Below, piece by piece: positions 1-13,470 of a stretch of 64,000 nt of DNA (positions within the stretch are counted from its first letter, which is position 1; every line of letters starts with the position of its first letter). A program made the position numbers and the translations under genes. Source of the DNA: Pogonophryne albipinna (Eukaryota > Chordata > Actinopteri > Perciformes > Artedidraconidae). The stretch spans positions 10,551,112-10,615,111 of the forward strand of contig CM053253.1 in the NCBI GenBank assembly GCA_028583405.1, written 5' to 3'. The notes below the pieces were generated by a model that saw only the letters and a list, made by a program, of their open reading frames with translations, made no database searches and was not told the DNA's origin.

Positions 1-877
1 CATACCATGAAAAGTAGGTTTGTTTTGGAAGAGAACATGTTTTTCAATCTAGCTCAGCTTGGCTCGGTTCAGCCAAGGTGTTTTCCGCTGACAACAGCAT
101 ATCTTTCTTTAAATATTAAATAAACTGTTAAAGATAAAGAAGGCTGCATTATAATAGAAGTGAAATGATTAGATAAGTTATCCATTTATATGTAATAGCT
201 TTTGATTTTTGTATGCAATCCCTCCTCATGTCATATCACAATCCTTTTTTCAGCATGATTAGAGTTGTCAAACATATTTATCATCACGTATCACAGTCTA
301 AGTAGTTTTTTAAAGGCAATTTGCCTGTTGTTTATGTGAGTTGACTTCTAATGCTTTATGTCACAGCTAAACTGAGACAATTTCCTGCACAGCATTAAAG
401 TCATATTTGATCAAATATCATTTTAGACAAATTAAGAAACATCTGTCTTTCCTTCTTTTGTTTTGCCTATAAATAATCCTCTTTAAACACTGAAATGTTC
501 TTCTTTCTGATAACATGAGCTAAAATAATTGTTTACACATTTGGCAGGTCCGGAAGTACTGATGAAAAATAATGTATCTTTATCCCAAAACAAACATTTG
601 TGACACATTTCTTATTGTTCTTTTCGTGTCTGTGTACATTTTAAAACAAGCCTTCAGCATATTTTTTGCATTTTATTGGCCTTAGACTATGTTTGCTTTG
701 CTGAATGAGTCCTTCACACAAGGAGAAATGTGGAGAACATGCCTGACACTGATAAGTAATCAGAATTTACTCCTTTAGTGAACACATTTTTGTAATCTTC
801 TCTGAAACAATCTTTTGCAAATAAACACAGTGTTGGCAGATGTGGAAAGGCTGTTCACTTTGAGCAGAATGTGAGGG
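1..877. other. Upstream flank of chitinase 1, no gene seen
   Basis: AT-rich sequence with no coding exon that I can support. It is probably the 5' flank and regulatory region of the chitinase that starts at 943. No recognisable repeat was identified. Confidence 0.5.
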
Positions 878-912
878 TATAAAAGTGAGTGCACCATAAA
901 AGTGAGTGCACC
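878..912 (+). promoter_or_regulatory. TATA box of chitinase 1, tandemly duplicated
   Basis: TATAAAAG lies at 878-885. The 17-bp unit ATAAAAGTGAGTGCACC occurs twice head to tail, at 879-895 and 896-912, giving a second ATAAAAG at 896. The first ATG (943) is about 60 bp downstream of the first box, which leaves room for a short 5' UTR. Confidence 0.6.
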
Positions 913-942
913 TGTTTGATGACCTCCATGTACACGGTAGTC

Positions 943-3900
943 ATGGGTAAAGTACTTTTTGTGACGGGTAAGATTTAACATTTTCTCTCATATGTGCATC
1001 GAAGGGTCTCCTTGAATGTGCTTTCTTTCAGGATTTGAATATAGTATTTTCATCCATTAACTAAAAGGTAACTTGACTTTGTTTTTGTCTTTACAGCTCT
1101 GGCCTTGCTGCTGCAAGCCCAGCTCGGTAAGCAACATACTGTATGAACATGGGATAAAGTGTGCATGTTCAATTGCCTTTTTATGGTGAGAAATTGCATC
1201 ACAATACGTGTTTGGTCCATAAATAATACATTTGTTTTGATTCAAAGGTTCATCCCTCATACTGTCATGCTACTTCACAAACTGGGCACAGTACAGACCA
1301 CCTCCGACCATATTTATGCCCAATGACATCGACCCATGTCTGTGCACCCATCTCCTGTATGCCTTCGCCACCATCAAGAACAACCAACTGGCCACCTATG
1401 AGTGGAACGATGCGGAGCTTTATGGCCAGTTTAACGCCCTGAAGAACCAGTGAGTCACTTAAAACGTTTTGTTTAATTAAACGAATGGAAAGAAAAGGAT
1501 GGATCACAGTTAGAAAAGGCTTTTAGTATCACTGCATCGTAAAATGTCTGATTTCTTGTCAGGAACGGCAACTTGAAGACTCTCCTGTCTGTTGGAGGAT
1601 GGAACTTCGGCTCTACAGGGTGAGATCATATACAGATATTAGCAGATTTCACACTCTACATAGTCTTATATATCTTTTGTTACATTTATTTTATTTTTCA
1701 ACTAGGTTTTCCCAAATGGTGTTGAGCCCTACAAACCGCAAGACCTTCATCAACTCAGTCATTTCATTCCTGAGAAAGTATGAGTTTGATGGGCTTGACA
1801 TTGACTGGGAGTATCCAGCCAACAGAGGAGGGCCTCCTTCAGACAAGCAGTACTACTCCGTTTTCCTGCAGGTTTGTTACGTCTGCTTTAATGCTCAATT
1901 TCTTGTTAGTGTTTTTTTCTTAAAATTACATTATTATAAGTAAATGTAATAACTTATAAATAAGGTCATACCTGACAGCATTTGCAACTGCTCAAGCTTG
2001 GCTTCATTTTACTACTATAAATCCCAATGGGGTTTCCACTGTGTTGGAAAGCAATCATTTAAGAATATAAAAGCCCATGAGTCGCAGTCTGGCCCATGTT
2101 ACAAGTCATGGATTACAAAGACTTGACTAAATACTAGATATTTTACATCTGTTGAAAATCGACAGGAGCTGAGAGCTGCCTTTGAGACCGAGGCCAAGCA
2201 GAGCAACAGGGCTCGTCTTCTGATGTCTGCTGCTGTGGCGGCTGGAAAGTCCAACATTGATTCTGCCTATCAGATTCCCCAGCTTGGCCAGTAAACATTT
2301 GAAGCTATATTTGTGGAGTGTCAAATCTTATCCACTGCAAAATAACAAATCATAGTTAAAGGGAACAACTCAGAATGTATCCCTTTTAGGCTACACTATA
2401 AATATAGGCTTGTTAATGTAACCTCTGCACACCCAGGTCCCTGGATATGATCAACGTCATGACATATGACTTCCATGGCTCTTGGGACCCCATGACTGGT
2501 GAGTGCAGTCCTCTCTTCAAAGGCCCAGAGGATCACGGTGGCTTAATCTATTTCAACGTGGTGAGTGCGTGCACATCTTCAAAAATAATGTTTGAATCTA
2601 TGATCCATCCTGGGCTTGTATAAAGAATCCACTTGCAGTCTGCAAGATTTAAATGCAACTACATTTAAAGCTTACACAAAAGCTTTGTAGTTCCAGAGGC
2701 AGGTATATCTTCTCCTTTGTTCCAGGATTATGCCATGAACTACTGGAAGAGCCAAGGAGCCCCAGCTGAGAAGCTCATTGTTGGTTTCCCCACATATGGC
2801 AACACATTCACTCTTAGGAGCCCATCTAACCATGGTGTTGGAGCAGCTATTGCTGGTGCTGGAACTCCAGGAAAGTACACACAGGAGGCTGGAGAGCTCG
2901 CTTACTTTGAGGTACGGTTCCTGCATATTTTTATAAAGTACAAGAAATTAATCTTGAATGATGATGGTGGTTCAGTGTTTATATTCGTTTGTATGCTTTA
3001 TAGCAGAGCAGGTTGGTCTACACAGTATATCAGACTCAATATTAAAAAGTTAATTTAGCTCTTAGTCCTTAATGCACTCCTTTGTACAATTACAGATCTG
3101 TGACTTTTTGAAAAGCGGAGCAACTGAGGTTTGGAACCAGGCCCAGGATGTGCCATATGCCTACAAGGGAAACCAGTGGGTGGGCTATGACAACATGAAG
3201 AGCTTCAAGATCAAGGTACAGAACAGAACTGCACAGAATACTTGTTTTACCGTTTGACAGGCCAATCTGTTGGCTGTTATGAATAAGCTCCGAGCTAAAA
3301 AAGCTTTCCATCTGTCAAGAATTATTATTATAAAATTGGAAAGTTTCTCCTCAGTGCTGCAGCAGAAAGTGGCAGGAACAAACTTATTAGATATTTTTAT
3401 TCGATCCCCAGTTTTTATATGTTTGGCGATGTTGCAGTTTGTAGCTACTGTGTGAGTCCAATTTAAAATCACATCTTTTTATTTTTTATTTGATAATGTA
3501 GCTACTCCAGCTGACCTACACTCGGGGCATACTATTTTGTCATTACATTAGGACTCGAGCTTTTCCCCTCTTTCTTATGTATCCACTGTGTAACGGATTG
3601 TGCGTCAGTATAGCCAGAAAAGTATGCTGGCTTGCATATTGCAAATTCCCCCGAATGTGGAACTAAAAAGTATGGTGGTAATGGTATTTCAATGTCACGG
3701 TCAGATGAAATTGCTTTGTTTTTTATTTCAAAATGCTTACCACAATGCCCCCTTCTGTCCGTTGGTAGGTTGACTGGGTGAAGAAGAACAACTTTGGAGG
3801 CGCCATGGTGTGGACTCTTGACATGGATGACTACATGGGCACTTTCTGTAACCAGGGAAAATATCCACTGATTAATGTTCTCAAACAGGGCCTTAATCTG

Positions 3901-4300
3901 GAACAAGCTTGTAAGAATTGTAATATCTGTGATCAGCGTGAACCATAGTGTTTTCAAGGAAATTAAATGTTATTAAATCATCAATTTGTGGTGTTTTCCA
4001 GCCTGCGCCCCTCCTGCCACTCCCCTTCCTCCTATCGCAGGAATGAGCACAACTAGCGGAGGCAGCTCCAGTGGAGGCAGCTCCAGTGGAGGCAGCTCCA
4101 GTGGAGGCAGCTCCTCTGGTGGGGCCTCGGGCACCAAGGGCATGGACAGCCAGTTCTGCGCTACAAAAGCCAGTGGCATGTACCCCGACCCAACAAACAA
4201 GAACCAATTCTACAACTGCAGTATGGGAAAGACCTACTTTCAGAACTGCGCTGCCGGTCTGGTCTTCGACACCTCCTGTTCTTGTTGCAACTGGTCCTAA
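943..4300 (+). CDS. chia: Acidic chitinase (GH18 plus CBM14), complete, 11 exons
   Basis: Secreted endochitinase predicted to cleave beta-1,4 linkages of chitin, typically in gut or stomach fluid. Exons: 943-967, 1097-1126, 1248-1449, 1563-1619, 1706-1871, 2166-2290, 2437-2560, 2726-2911, 3096-3215, 3769-3910, 4002-4300. They total 1476 nt, or 491 residues, with every junction in phase. Exons 1-2 encode a signal peptide ([19 protein letters not shown]). Exon 3 carries [11 protein letters not shown], exon 4 [10 protein letters not shown], and exon 5 the catalytic DGLDIDWE (DxxDxDxE intact). Exon 7 has MTYDFHGSW, exon 10 [13 protein letters not shown] Gly/Ser linker of four GGSSS repeats (15-bp units near 4060-4115) leads to a Cys-rich CBM14 chitin-binding domain ending CSCCNWS. 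All key active-site residues of the family are present, so it should be active. It runs convergently towards mfsd4a. The exact fish paralogue name is not resolved. Confidence 0.95.
4055..4115 (+). repeat. 15-bp minisatellite encoding the chitinase 1 linker
   Basis: About four copies of a GGAGGCAGCTCCAGT-type 15-bp unit encode the GGSSS linker between the GH18 barrel and the chitin-binding domain. The array is in frame, so copy-number change would alter linker length without shifting the frame. Confidence 0.75.
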
Positions 4301-4478
4301 ATCTGAAGTTATAGATTGACTGGTTAACTGTTCAAAGGCTGCAGGATTCTGTTTTACATTTGTTCTTAGTATTTCACGGGGCAACTTCTCTGAGTGCAAG
4401 GTGCGCATTGCACATTGGATGTTTGACAATGTAAAACCAGAGGCTGTACCTTGACAAGTCCATTTTGAAAGCAAAGAA

Positions 4479-4484
4479 AATAAA
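4479..4484 (+). promoter_or_regulatory. Polyadenylation signal of chitinase 1
   Basis: AATAAA lies 179 bp after the stop codon of chitinase 1, in the correct orientation. It is the first canonical signal after the stop. Confidence 0.6.
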
Positions 4485-4893
4485 CATTTGAATTGTTGCA
4501 TGTGTGTTGTATGCATACATTATTTTCCTTGTAGTCGAATATAAATTATACTCTCAGAACTGTCTTTGAATCAATCAAAACTACAGTATGTTCACCATTC
4601 AGTAGAATTGTTTTAATACACAAATTCATTATTTATATATTCAAGTACATATGCCAAAAGATACGCCAAAACACATTGAACAATATGAAAAAAGAGATTA
4701 TAATTAAAACGAAACAATTTAGATATTTAAAAGTATTCCAAATCATCATAATCCTTGTATTGTAATTGTAACAAGAAGCAGCACACTATCTATGTCGCAC
4801 ATATCTAATTTCCAGGCCATAAAAGTTCATCAACACAATGTTCATTTAGTAGTCTTTGGGTAAAACATATTTGAAGTTGGATTGTTGTAATAC

Positions 4894-4899
4894 TTTATT
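4894..4899 (-). promoter_or_regulatory. Candidate polyadenylation signal of mfsd4a
   Basis: AATAAA on the minus strand about 45 bp beyond the mfsd4a stop codon. It is unusually close to the stop, so a more distal signal may be used. Confidence 0.35.
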
Positions 4900-4943
4900 C
4901 TCTACAGTAGCCAGTAGAGGACAAAACACAGCTGCTGCTCCTC

Positions 4944-7685
4944 TCAGCTGCTCTCTGGCTCCTCTTTCTGTTCTGTTTTTGCAGATCCATTCTGCTCTGT
5001 TGCTGGTTCCTCCACCATGGTGGACTTTTTCGATGTTCCTGTTGGGATGCAGAGGTAGTATGAGTGTGAAAATAATAAAAACAAACCATATGCAGCACAG
5101 TTTGAGGTTGCTAGTTGATGATACTGTACCTGTGAGGTAATTTTGGTGCATTCGACTGAACAAGAGGAGAGCAATGAAGAGAATAAAACCAATGCAGGCG
5201 ATTACCACTCCACATAGCGGGAAGCTGTAGCTGCCGTTCTGGATAATCTGGGGACAATAAACCAACAATAAACTACTGAACACTAATCTAAATCTCCACT
5301 AGGGATTTTTGCAATTACAATCGTATTTCTCGACTTCTGCACATAATTGTTTTTAAATAATGAAGATATGAATTAGACTTACTGAGCCAACCACAACCTG
5401 CATTACCATCTCTCCCATTCCTGCAGATGTCACCAGGACTGACGTTGCACATCCTGCAAAACAGTATTGTATGGTTTATATCCTCTCCTTGCTTTTATTA
5501 CATTAATGTGTTATAATTAATCGAATCTGCTGTGAAAACATCATTATACCCTGATAATCAAGGATGTCTTCAGTATAGGCGAGCATACAGGGGAATATGC
5601 AGCTGAGGAAAAGCCCACATAAACCGGTCCCGGCAAAAAGAAAGGGGCGGTTGTCGTAGAAAATAAGCAGCATCAAGCAAGTAACAATAGCACATGCCTG
5701 TAAAAACCAAAAGAGAGAGTCTTATCAATTATGTGTTTGACTTCTTAGTTTAAATGTGCTTAATCTGTAATGTTACAGCACTCGAAATGTTGAATTGGCC
5801 TTACCAGGCTGAATATGAGTAGTCTCACAGGCTGGAAACGGTACGCTAGAGGAATGGACAAAAGACGTCCAACAGTGATGGCTGCCCAAAATATACTGGC
5901 CAGGTAACCCGCTGTCTTATTAGGCAATGACAAAGGTGGTGACACACCGTAGGTGTACACGAAGCCGGCGTATGCACCCTGAAAGAAAAAGGCAGGTTCT
6001 TTCATGTGATCCATTATGACATTTTTATGTGAAGCAGATATTCTATTTGGAATTTTTTTTAAAGTATGTTGAACAGTAACTGAAATGCACTTCATATCTT
6101 TTATCCACACCCGTCACTCACCACAATGCCATCGGTCATGAAGAGCACACCCCCACCAAGGATATGAATCATAAAGAAGGATACAGGCATCCCGCTCAGG
6201 TTATCATTCCTACAGCAGCTGAAGATATCCCCATGACCTGCAACAGAGTGTAAGGTCAACAATGACAGATTGGAGCGAACAAAATGCATTTATTCAGATT
6301 TTCTTTCATCTGAACTGACTTAAAATCCACTTAAGATGTATGCATTATTCATATGAGTTCTGTATAAAAATATATTCTTCCACGTCTTTACCTCCAGCTT
6401 CATGTTCCTTCTGCTCCACATCCGTGCCCTCGGCTCCCTGCTGGTTCTCCATTGCTAATTCATCTTTGTCCAGAAGACGAGGAGTTCCACTGGAGCAGAA
6501 TGGGATCAGCTGCTCCCGATACATCAGGAACAGGACTGCAAGGGGCACGGGCAGCTGAGGGGGCACACATTTTATTTTCACACAAAAAAATTGGTTTAAG
6601 AAATTAAGAAAAACCTTAACTCTTCTCCTGCACATCTACAATGTGGTTAGTGTCTTACATTGATAAGCGCCATGATCCAGAAGGCATAGTGCACATTGGA
6701 CTCTTCCCCTCCCTCTGGGTGGGGCAGTTGAGTTATATCGTGCCCTGCAATCGGACTGTTTTTCAGCATGTTCCTGAGATGATCTGTGGTCTCTGTCGCA
6801 TTCCCCGTGTGATTCCCACAGCCCGTCTCTGAGAGGAAGGGGTCTGCAATCAGTGGGCTCACTAGGGCCCCGAACCCAATGAAGAAATGAAGAGCCTGCA
6901 AAAATGTAGAATACAAAAGGTCAAAGACATAACTTACTGTGTTTGTCATAATATAATTGACTCATAACTTTAGAAAAATAGATTGCTGAACATTCTGCGT
7001 AGAACATTCGTGCTAGCTTCCTATATTTGTAACAAAAAGACAAATCACACGCATACAAAATTCTATATAATACTATATCTGCTGATAGTTATTCAATGAA
7101 TGCACACAATATCATGTCAGTATTTCTACAGATTAAGAGAAAGACACTCCAGGTTGTTTTACCTGTAAGAAAACAGCCGAGTCCCTCTGATAGATAGTCA
7201 CCAGTTGGATGTTAGCGATGGTGTCAATAATGCCCATCGCAAACCCAGACACAGCCATAGCGATGGCGAGCATGAGAACATTATTGCACACCGGGATTAT
7301 GGCAAATATTATAGAGATGGTGAGAGCTGAGACAAATAAGGCACTTAGAGCCCTGAACAACCTTTAAAAAAAAAGAGACAAATACTCTTTTAATGATGGT
7401 CCATTGTTTACAGAATATTCATGCACACCTGGACGGTAGGGGAAATTATACTTACGTCTTCTTGAAAACACCAGCAATAGAGCTGCCAATCAACAAGCAG
7501 AACTGCTGGGCGAAGAAGACCCAGGTAATCTGACTGAGTGTTGAGTTAGTTTGACATTGCAAGTCCAAAATTGTAGGTCCAAGAAACGCAATGCATAGTC
7601 CAAAGCTGAAGAAAACACTCCAGTAGGTCAGTGTGTGATGGGCATTCCTTTTGAACAGAGTCACGATCCGCTCATCCAAAAACAT
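4944..7685 (-). CDS. mfsd4a: MFS transporter MFSD4A, complete, 10 exons
   Basis: Multi-pass solute-carrier-like protein of the major facilitator superfamily; the substrate is not known with certainty. Minus-strand exons: 7456-7685, 7163-7361, 6659-6895, 6392-6554, 6122-6237, 5805-5978, 5550-5697, 5383-5453, 5130-5247, 4944-5038. They sum to 1551 nt, or 516 residues, close to the human length of about 514. Diagnostic stretches are TLTYWSVFFSFGLCIAFLGP near the N-terminus, GFGALVSPLIADPFLSE, DIFSCCRNDNLSG, LFMTDGIV, GRLLSIPLAYR, and GCATSVLVTSAGMGEMVMQ. The start was placed at the ATG at 7685; an open frame extends three codons further but begins with GTG. The acidic cytosolic loop (exon 4) and the C-terminal tail are poorly conserved. 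The gene is tail-to-tail with chitinase 1. Its neighbours mir-135, the LEM gene and pm20d1 fit human 1q32.1, supporting orthology to MFSD4A. Confidence 0.93.
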
Positions 7686-7771
7686 CTTGACCACAGTGAA
7701 GACCGACGAAACCCACAGCCAAGGTTTTGTTTTAGTATTACGATCTCAATATTTGACAGCAGCTCTGTGAA

Positions 7772-7815
7772 GTTTCTCGATCTTTTTGGAGTGGTATGAG
7801 TTTCTCGATCTTTTT
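7772..7815. repeat. Short direct repeat upstream of mfsd4a
   Basis: The 16-bp string GTTTCTCGATCTTTTT occurs at about 7772 and again at about 7799, 27 bp apart, roughly 90-130 bp upstream of the mfsd4a start codon. It may be a local tandem duplication in the promoter. Confidence 0.4.
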
Positions 7816-10265
7816 AAAGCGTTAAGTGCCCTCCTCTTTGGATTGCCTAACTGAAAAGGATGTCCTCTTGAGTTAATGGGTGAAGTGGAGATGCTTCCAA
7901 CAATAATATGATTTCAAATGTGTCAATGATTAGCAATGAAAAAGAGTCTGTGTTGAAACGCTACTCGAAAGTGTGCATTTATGTGTCATGGCACTTCCAA
8001 CCATATCAAATGGAACATGTGTCATTCAGGAACCAATGACACACATGGACAGGTCGTCTTTTCTTTCAAACCTGGACAACCATATTATAAAAGGAGCTCG
8101 GATGCAACATGTATATTTTTTTAAATGTGCAATACAATTATGTGAAAGTAATAATTGATACATACATTTTAGTTCATTTAGAGTTCTATCAAATGCAAAG
8201 CAAGGTTTTCATCTGTGACTGCAATATCCTATCATAATTTATCGTTATGAAATCTATTCAAGACTTCAGCCCTACTTCTCATGTAGCCTTATTCCAGCTT
8301 TGTAGATCTTTGTTGACTATATCGTGTTATACTAAATACATTCATGTCCAAGATATTAAGTGTGCCAACAATGGTTTAAACTCTTTAATTGTCCTTTAAA
8401 GCCACCATAGCAATGTGGCTCTGTGGATGGCTATAGTCAGTCTCAACAGCTATTAGATGCTTTGCCATGGATTTTTCAATCAGTTGTCCACAGACATCCG
8501 ACTTTCATGATCCCTGGCTTATCATCTAGTGCCTCTATGAGTTTGAAAATGTTTGATTTATAGCGAAATATGGTACTCTGTAAATGTGGTACTCATATTC
8601 ACTTACACAGAGGAGGCATCTTAAGTACATTATTCCCTTATGACAAGAAAGTGTGAATCTGTTTTATGGATTATACATGTTTTTTAAATGTATGTATATA
8701 TGCTGTACTAACTGGCCCTCAGAGGTATGAATAAAATAAAGGACTAAATACCTAATCTCTATAATGATTGCATGGGAGAAGCAAAGCTTCGGTGGTTGTA
8801 GCCAAATATGGGCTTCCTGCAAAGTCAAGTGAAACAGGAAACTAAAGACATCGCAACACAGGCTTATTACTGAGAGTGTGGATTTAGTTATCTTTAAACT
8901 TTTGAAGAAAGACCCTGACACTGTAAAAGAAACTTGTTGTATTATATTTTGCATGATGATAACACAAGTCATGTATTTGATTTACTGTATTTTAGAAGTA
9001 TAATTGTATTCCCTTAGTTGTCAAATCATTATTTAATACATGCTTCTTTCTTGGTACCTGATTAACTACATTGAACATTAATTTGTCTTCAAAAACATAA
9101 AGAAACAACTACATATGTTAGCGGTCCGATTTAAGCTACTCAATATGACATTTTCTTTGACTGTATTCCTTCACACTGTGAATCATATGCCTATACACTG
9201 ACACTGAGCTTAGCTGTGTAACTGATTTGCCGATGTGCGCTGCAAGGTGAAGATGCTGGAAAGGTACTAAACGCTGAGAAATATGCGTGTTTATACAAAA
9301 GGCATTCATTAACATCTGCTTCCTCTTCTTGAGATAAAGCAACACAAGATGACTTCTCCAGGTAATTGTCAACCAACACGATCTTAAAGGTGTACAAGGG
9401 GGTGTTAAAAATCAACAGCAACTTCTAGTTACTGAAGTAAGACATTGTTTTTGTATGCATCTATTATTCACACAGGTTTGATAAGGAAGAGGATAAGAGT
9501 AGGCCAGTGTACAGTTGCTCAACATTTTTTAGTAGTAGTAAATACATTTCTTTTTTAATGTATTTATTGCAGTTTTACTTATTCTTCCAGACATGTTAAG
9601 CACAATTGAGAAATAATATGATTGAAATTATATTTGGTGCTGTTCCAGAAAAAGTTCATTAACATTGTTAAAATGTCTCAAAATGATATCCACTTCAAAG
9701 TTAAACTGCAAGCCACAAGAAGTCTCCAATTTTACCCAAAACATCTTGTGTACATTACTTCTCAGATTTCAAGTGAGCACAAATAAACGTTTCCCCTTCA
9801 GCAAACAAAACGGCCTTTTAGTGTCAAACTACTACACATGCAACACTGCACAGTCAAAGTAAACTGAAAAACCAAAGCAAAAAAACACATCTTTGAAAAG
9901 ACATTTTCTTCTACACAATGTTTCAACACTAGATGGTGTCAAAGCAGCGCATTCATCCATAGTTCAAGCCAAACTCAATCAGGGATGCCTAGAAAGAGAA
10001 TGTAGCTTTCCGTCTATCTCTCAAAGACACAGAACACAGCATCTCTTTTTAAGTCTGACGCACAGTTGGTTGATGACAGCCACTTAAAGAGACAAGACAT
10101 CAGAAACAGGGTTTAAATTGGACAAAAACAGCACTGCCTTGCTCCTCTCTGTCTCATCTCCATAGGCTGACATTTAGCCAACTCTCAACCAGAGGCCTTA
10201 GACTTGCCATGACAATGTGACAGGAATCCTAATCTGAATCTCTCTCCTCTTTCCCCCCAGTTCTA
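7816..10265. other. Intergenic DNA, no gene seen
   Basis: AT-rich sequence upstream of mfsd4a. Open frames are short, lack splice context and do not resemble known proteins. I see no recognisable repeat. Confidence 0.45.
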
Positions 10266-10273
10266 CTTTATCT

Positions 10274-10590
10274 TAGGGCTGCTCAATTAATCGCAATTAC
10301 GATTTTGGCTTGCAACGATTATGAAAACAACATAATCGAAATAAAACGATTATTTATTTTAATTTAAAAAAATGTAATTAATTTTTATTTAATTTTTTTT
10401 TATTGGTTTTTCAGTTGAATTATGCTTAAAGTTCAGGGTAATCAACTGTTAAAAACATACTGTTAAAATGCTTTTTTTCCAATAAATGGATGTTTTCAAA
10501 GTAAATGGATAATCGTTTTTAATAATCGTGATATCAATTATTGACCCAAATAATCGAGATTATGATTTTTGCCATAATCGAGCTGCCCTA
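10274..10590. mobile_element. hAT-type MITE with 8-bp target duplication
   Basis: A 317-bp non-autonomous element. It begins TAGGGCTGCTC and ends GAGCTGCCCTA, giving imperfect terminal inverted repeats. CTTTATCT is duplicated exactly on both sides (10266-10273 and 10591-10598); an 8-bp duplication is the mark of the hAT superfamily. The interior is rich in palindromic AATCG motifs and has no transposase. Confidence 0.88.
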
Positions 10591-10598
10591 CTTTATCT

Positions 10599-13319
10599 AT
10601 ACACTGTGTTTCTTTGTATGGCCTGCAGAGAAAAGCATATGCTGCCATATGTTACAAAAAAAGACTAAATGCAATCGATTACATGCTAATGCTTCCAAGG
10701 CCCAATACATGTAATTATAAGCCTGTGGATGTGTTCTATTTAATGATTTAAATCCATCCATTCATCCACCTACCTACGAGAAGGTGGAAGTCACAATATA
10801 TATTTCTGGTTTAATGTTTGGCAAGTTAGACAGGCATACATGAATCAGTATGCATTAAGTGAGAGGGTTAGCTTAAGTTGACATTATACAAGCTTCTCTT
10901 GGAGCAATAACATATTTTTCCGCCACATATCCATATTTCTCCCGTCAGTCGCCTTAGCCTAAGCCTGCAGTGTACCCCCAATGCATCTCCTCAGGCCCAA
11001 AATAGAGCCAAGAATATGAGCTATGCAAACAGACATGTCTGCGGGGCAAAACAGTGCTACTCTACAAGGCTGTGTGCCTGCAAACTAGCTACTGGTGGAG
11101 CAGATAAAAAACAAAGCACTTGAAGAAGTGTGTACATTGGGCTATTAAAAAGTAATCTAAGAATAATTATTGAGAGAGGATAGAGACAGGGATAGAGAGA
11201 GAGAGATAGGGGGAGAGAGAGAGACAGAGAAAAAAAGAAACTTTTATGTGAAATCCTTTCTTTAAAACTTTTTAGGTGGCATTCTCCAGGCTAATTATTA
11301 GCATTTTAAAAGTAATAAGTAACGAATAACATCTTAACCACTGTTTACCTTCAACGGAATTGTTGTATAGGACATCAGCATCCATCTGTCTGTAAGAAGT
11401 TATGCTTATATTCGCTATTAACAATTCACAACTATATTTTGATGGAAAACATGAGAGCATGGTGATGATCTGTATTAGCAGGCTTGTAACTGGCCGGTGG
11501 CTGCTGTTTAAGAGGTGTCACTCCCACAAATGTCTAAACCGTTAGTAAAAGTCTTGGGCTGAAATGCTGCTATATCTTTCTGCTGTGCTTTATTAAAAGT
11601 AGTACATACTTATGTGCAAGTGCTGATCATTTTAATTGCTTGTTGTGTGTTTTGTTTGCATTCTAAATAAAGGTAAACTGTAAATTGTATGTTCAAATTA
11701 TTAATATCTTACGCTTAACTTTTCGTGACTTTAAAGGAAAGGTTCACATCCACGAGTTCTTTCTTTTTGTAGTCCTTCATCCTGTTTAGTTCAACTAAAG
11801 GCAATACCATATGAGGAGCAGTCTGAGTTTGAAAATCAAATACATATCTTTAAAATATGGTAACAATTGTGGTAAAAAAAGATTTTTGTATCCTGCCAGT
11901 ATTTTTGGAGGTGAGCTGCAGTGGAGGGATACAGTAGTAGCGTAGCGAGGCAATTTTGTACTTAACAATTGCAACTTTGAAACCAACTTTACTCGCATTG
12001 CTGTTTGAAATGTATTTCTGCACAGCACCAGTTGATGTCCGTCTCCTCATGTACACTTAAAGTGCATAAGAAATACATTTTGTACTGGAGGAATGATAAC
12101 AGCATGCAACACTTAATATTGTCTTTAGACGGAACACTTTTACTCTCCTGGTGATGGGCTGTTAGGAAGACAAAGACCATAGAAGAGAGTCCCAAACAAA
12201 GACTGTAATACTGTAAAGACAAAAGGATCTTCGGGTTAGTGCTGTGTGCCTACACATTCAATAATAACAAAAAATCACGTTGCCTCAAGCTGATTAGATT
12301 ACATGTTAGTAGTAGACATATTTATAAGTCAGGGTTGGACATCAGGAGAAAAAGGGGCAGGGGCAACTGTTTCATAAAACTCATGAATCCTAAAAGACGG
12401 CTGCGCTTGTATTCTGGTGTGTGCACATGAGGTCTTTCAGAATGTCATTAGTTGTAATATATTGGACTGAGTGCAAAGCCTTATTCTCAAGCAGTAAAGG
12501 CTTTAATATTATGTGAATGGGAATTTAAGTTCAGTGGAGCGTAATGCATATCCAAAGACTTCAATCAGGAATTCCCACCCAGGACTCCTAAAAGTGCAGC
12601 AGCCGATCACATCTGGAGCTCTCTGAAGATAATGGCTTCTGTCAGCCAATCCCCACTCTGCACTCCGTATGAATGAGTGATGTTTTATCTGTTGGACCGC
12701 ATTTCATATTCAACTTCAATGCTGTTAATGATGGTTACAATATATGTCCTCATGAATATATTACTGGTCACTTTGTTTGGCACCCTGACCTGCAGTAAGT
12801 GTTTTTCTGACAGCCTCACATCATGTAAAACCTGAACAAAAGTGTATAACTAGTTTAAACTATAGCACATAGCTATGAAAGGCTTTTCAAACCAAATTGT
12901 ACTAATCTTCAGATTTGTGTTTAAACCTGTTCCAATTTTTTTATTTTGATGCCGTAAAGCTGACATTAAATCCTCTCAGTGGGATTTACAAGCGAAGGGT
13001 TGGCTCTTCTTTGAAATGTTACAACAAATCCTGGAATATATTACTCAAGTGGAGCTCACAAGGTTTTCACTCACAGTCCATCACAATCTCCAAAAGCCTG
13101 GCCTGGTTTGTCAATCGTGAAGGGACTAAAGATATTTAGTCCAATTTCATTGAAGAGGAAGAAAACTATTCAAATACTCGTTATGAGTGTATATCTGTGC
13201 ATTCTCATTTACAAAGCTGAACATCAGCTTAAGGCGAAAAATACAAACAAATAGCTTTTGCAACTGATATCATCCTCTGGCAGAGGCTCTCTTATCCAAG
13301 CAATCACATTTTTATGATT
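10599..13319. other. Intergenic DNA, no gene seen
   Basis: No coding exon is supported. A purine-rich GA tract lies at about 11160-11240. The stretch at about 12560-12720 has balanced composition and could be a conserved non-coding element, but this cannot be shown from one sequence. Confidence 0.4.
11160..11240. repeat. Purine-rich GA simple repeat
   Basis: Imperfect GAGA/GATAGA low-complexity tract followed by an A-rich stretch. Confidence 0.7.
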
Positions 13320-13321
13320 TT

Positions 13322-13470
13322 ATTACATTACATGTTACTTGTTAGACGCTTTTATCCAAAGCGACTTACATACTCAATACTGTGGACAATCCCCACAGGA
13401 GCAATTTGGGGTGAAGTGTGTTGCCCAGGGACACAACGCCATGCTGACTGCAGTGGGGTTTGATGTGGAG
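13322..13470 (-). mobile_element. Inverted fragment of a tRNA-derived SINE
   Basis: The stretch containing GACGCTTTTATCCAAAGCG and GCCCAGGGACACAACG is the reverse complement of the body and tail of the SINE at 34149-34314. The tRNA-like head is missing or badly eroded. Confidence 0.65.

Noticed and set aside
7686..7694. Three extra codons at the N-terminus of mfsd4a
   Set aside because: The extended frame begins with GTG; the first ATG is at 7685.
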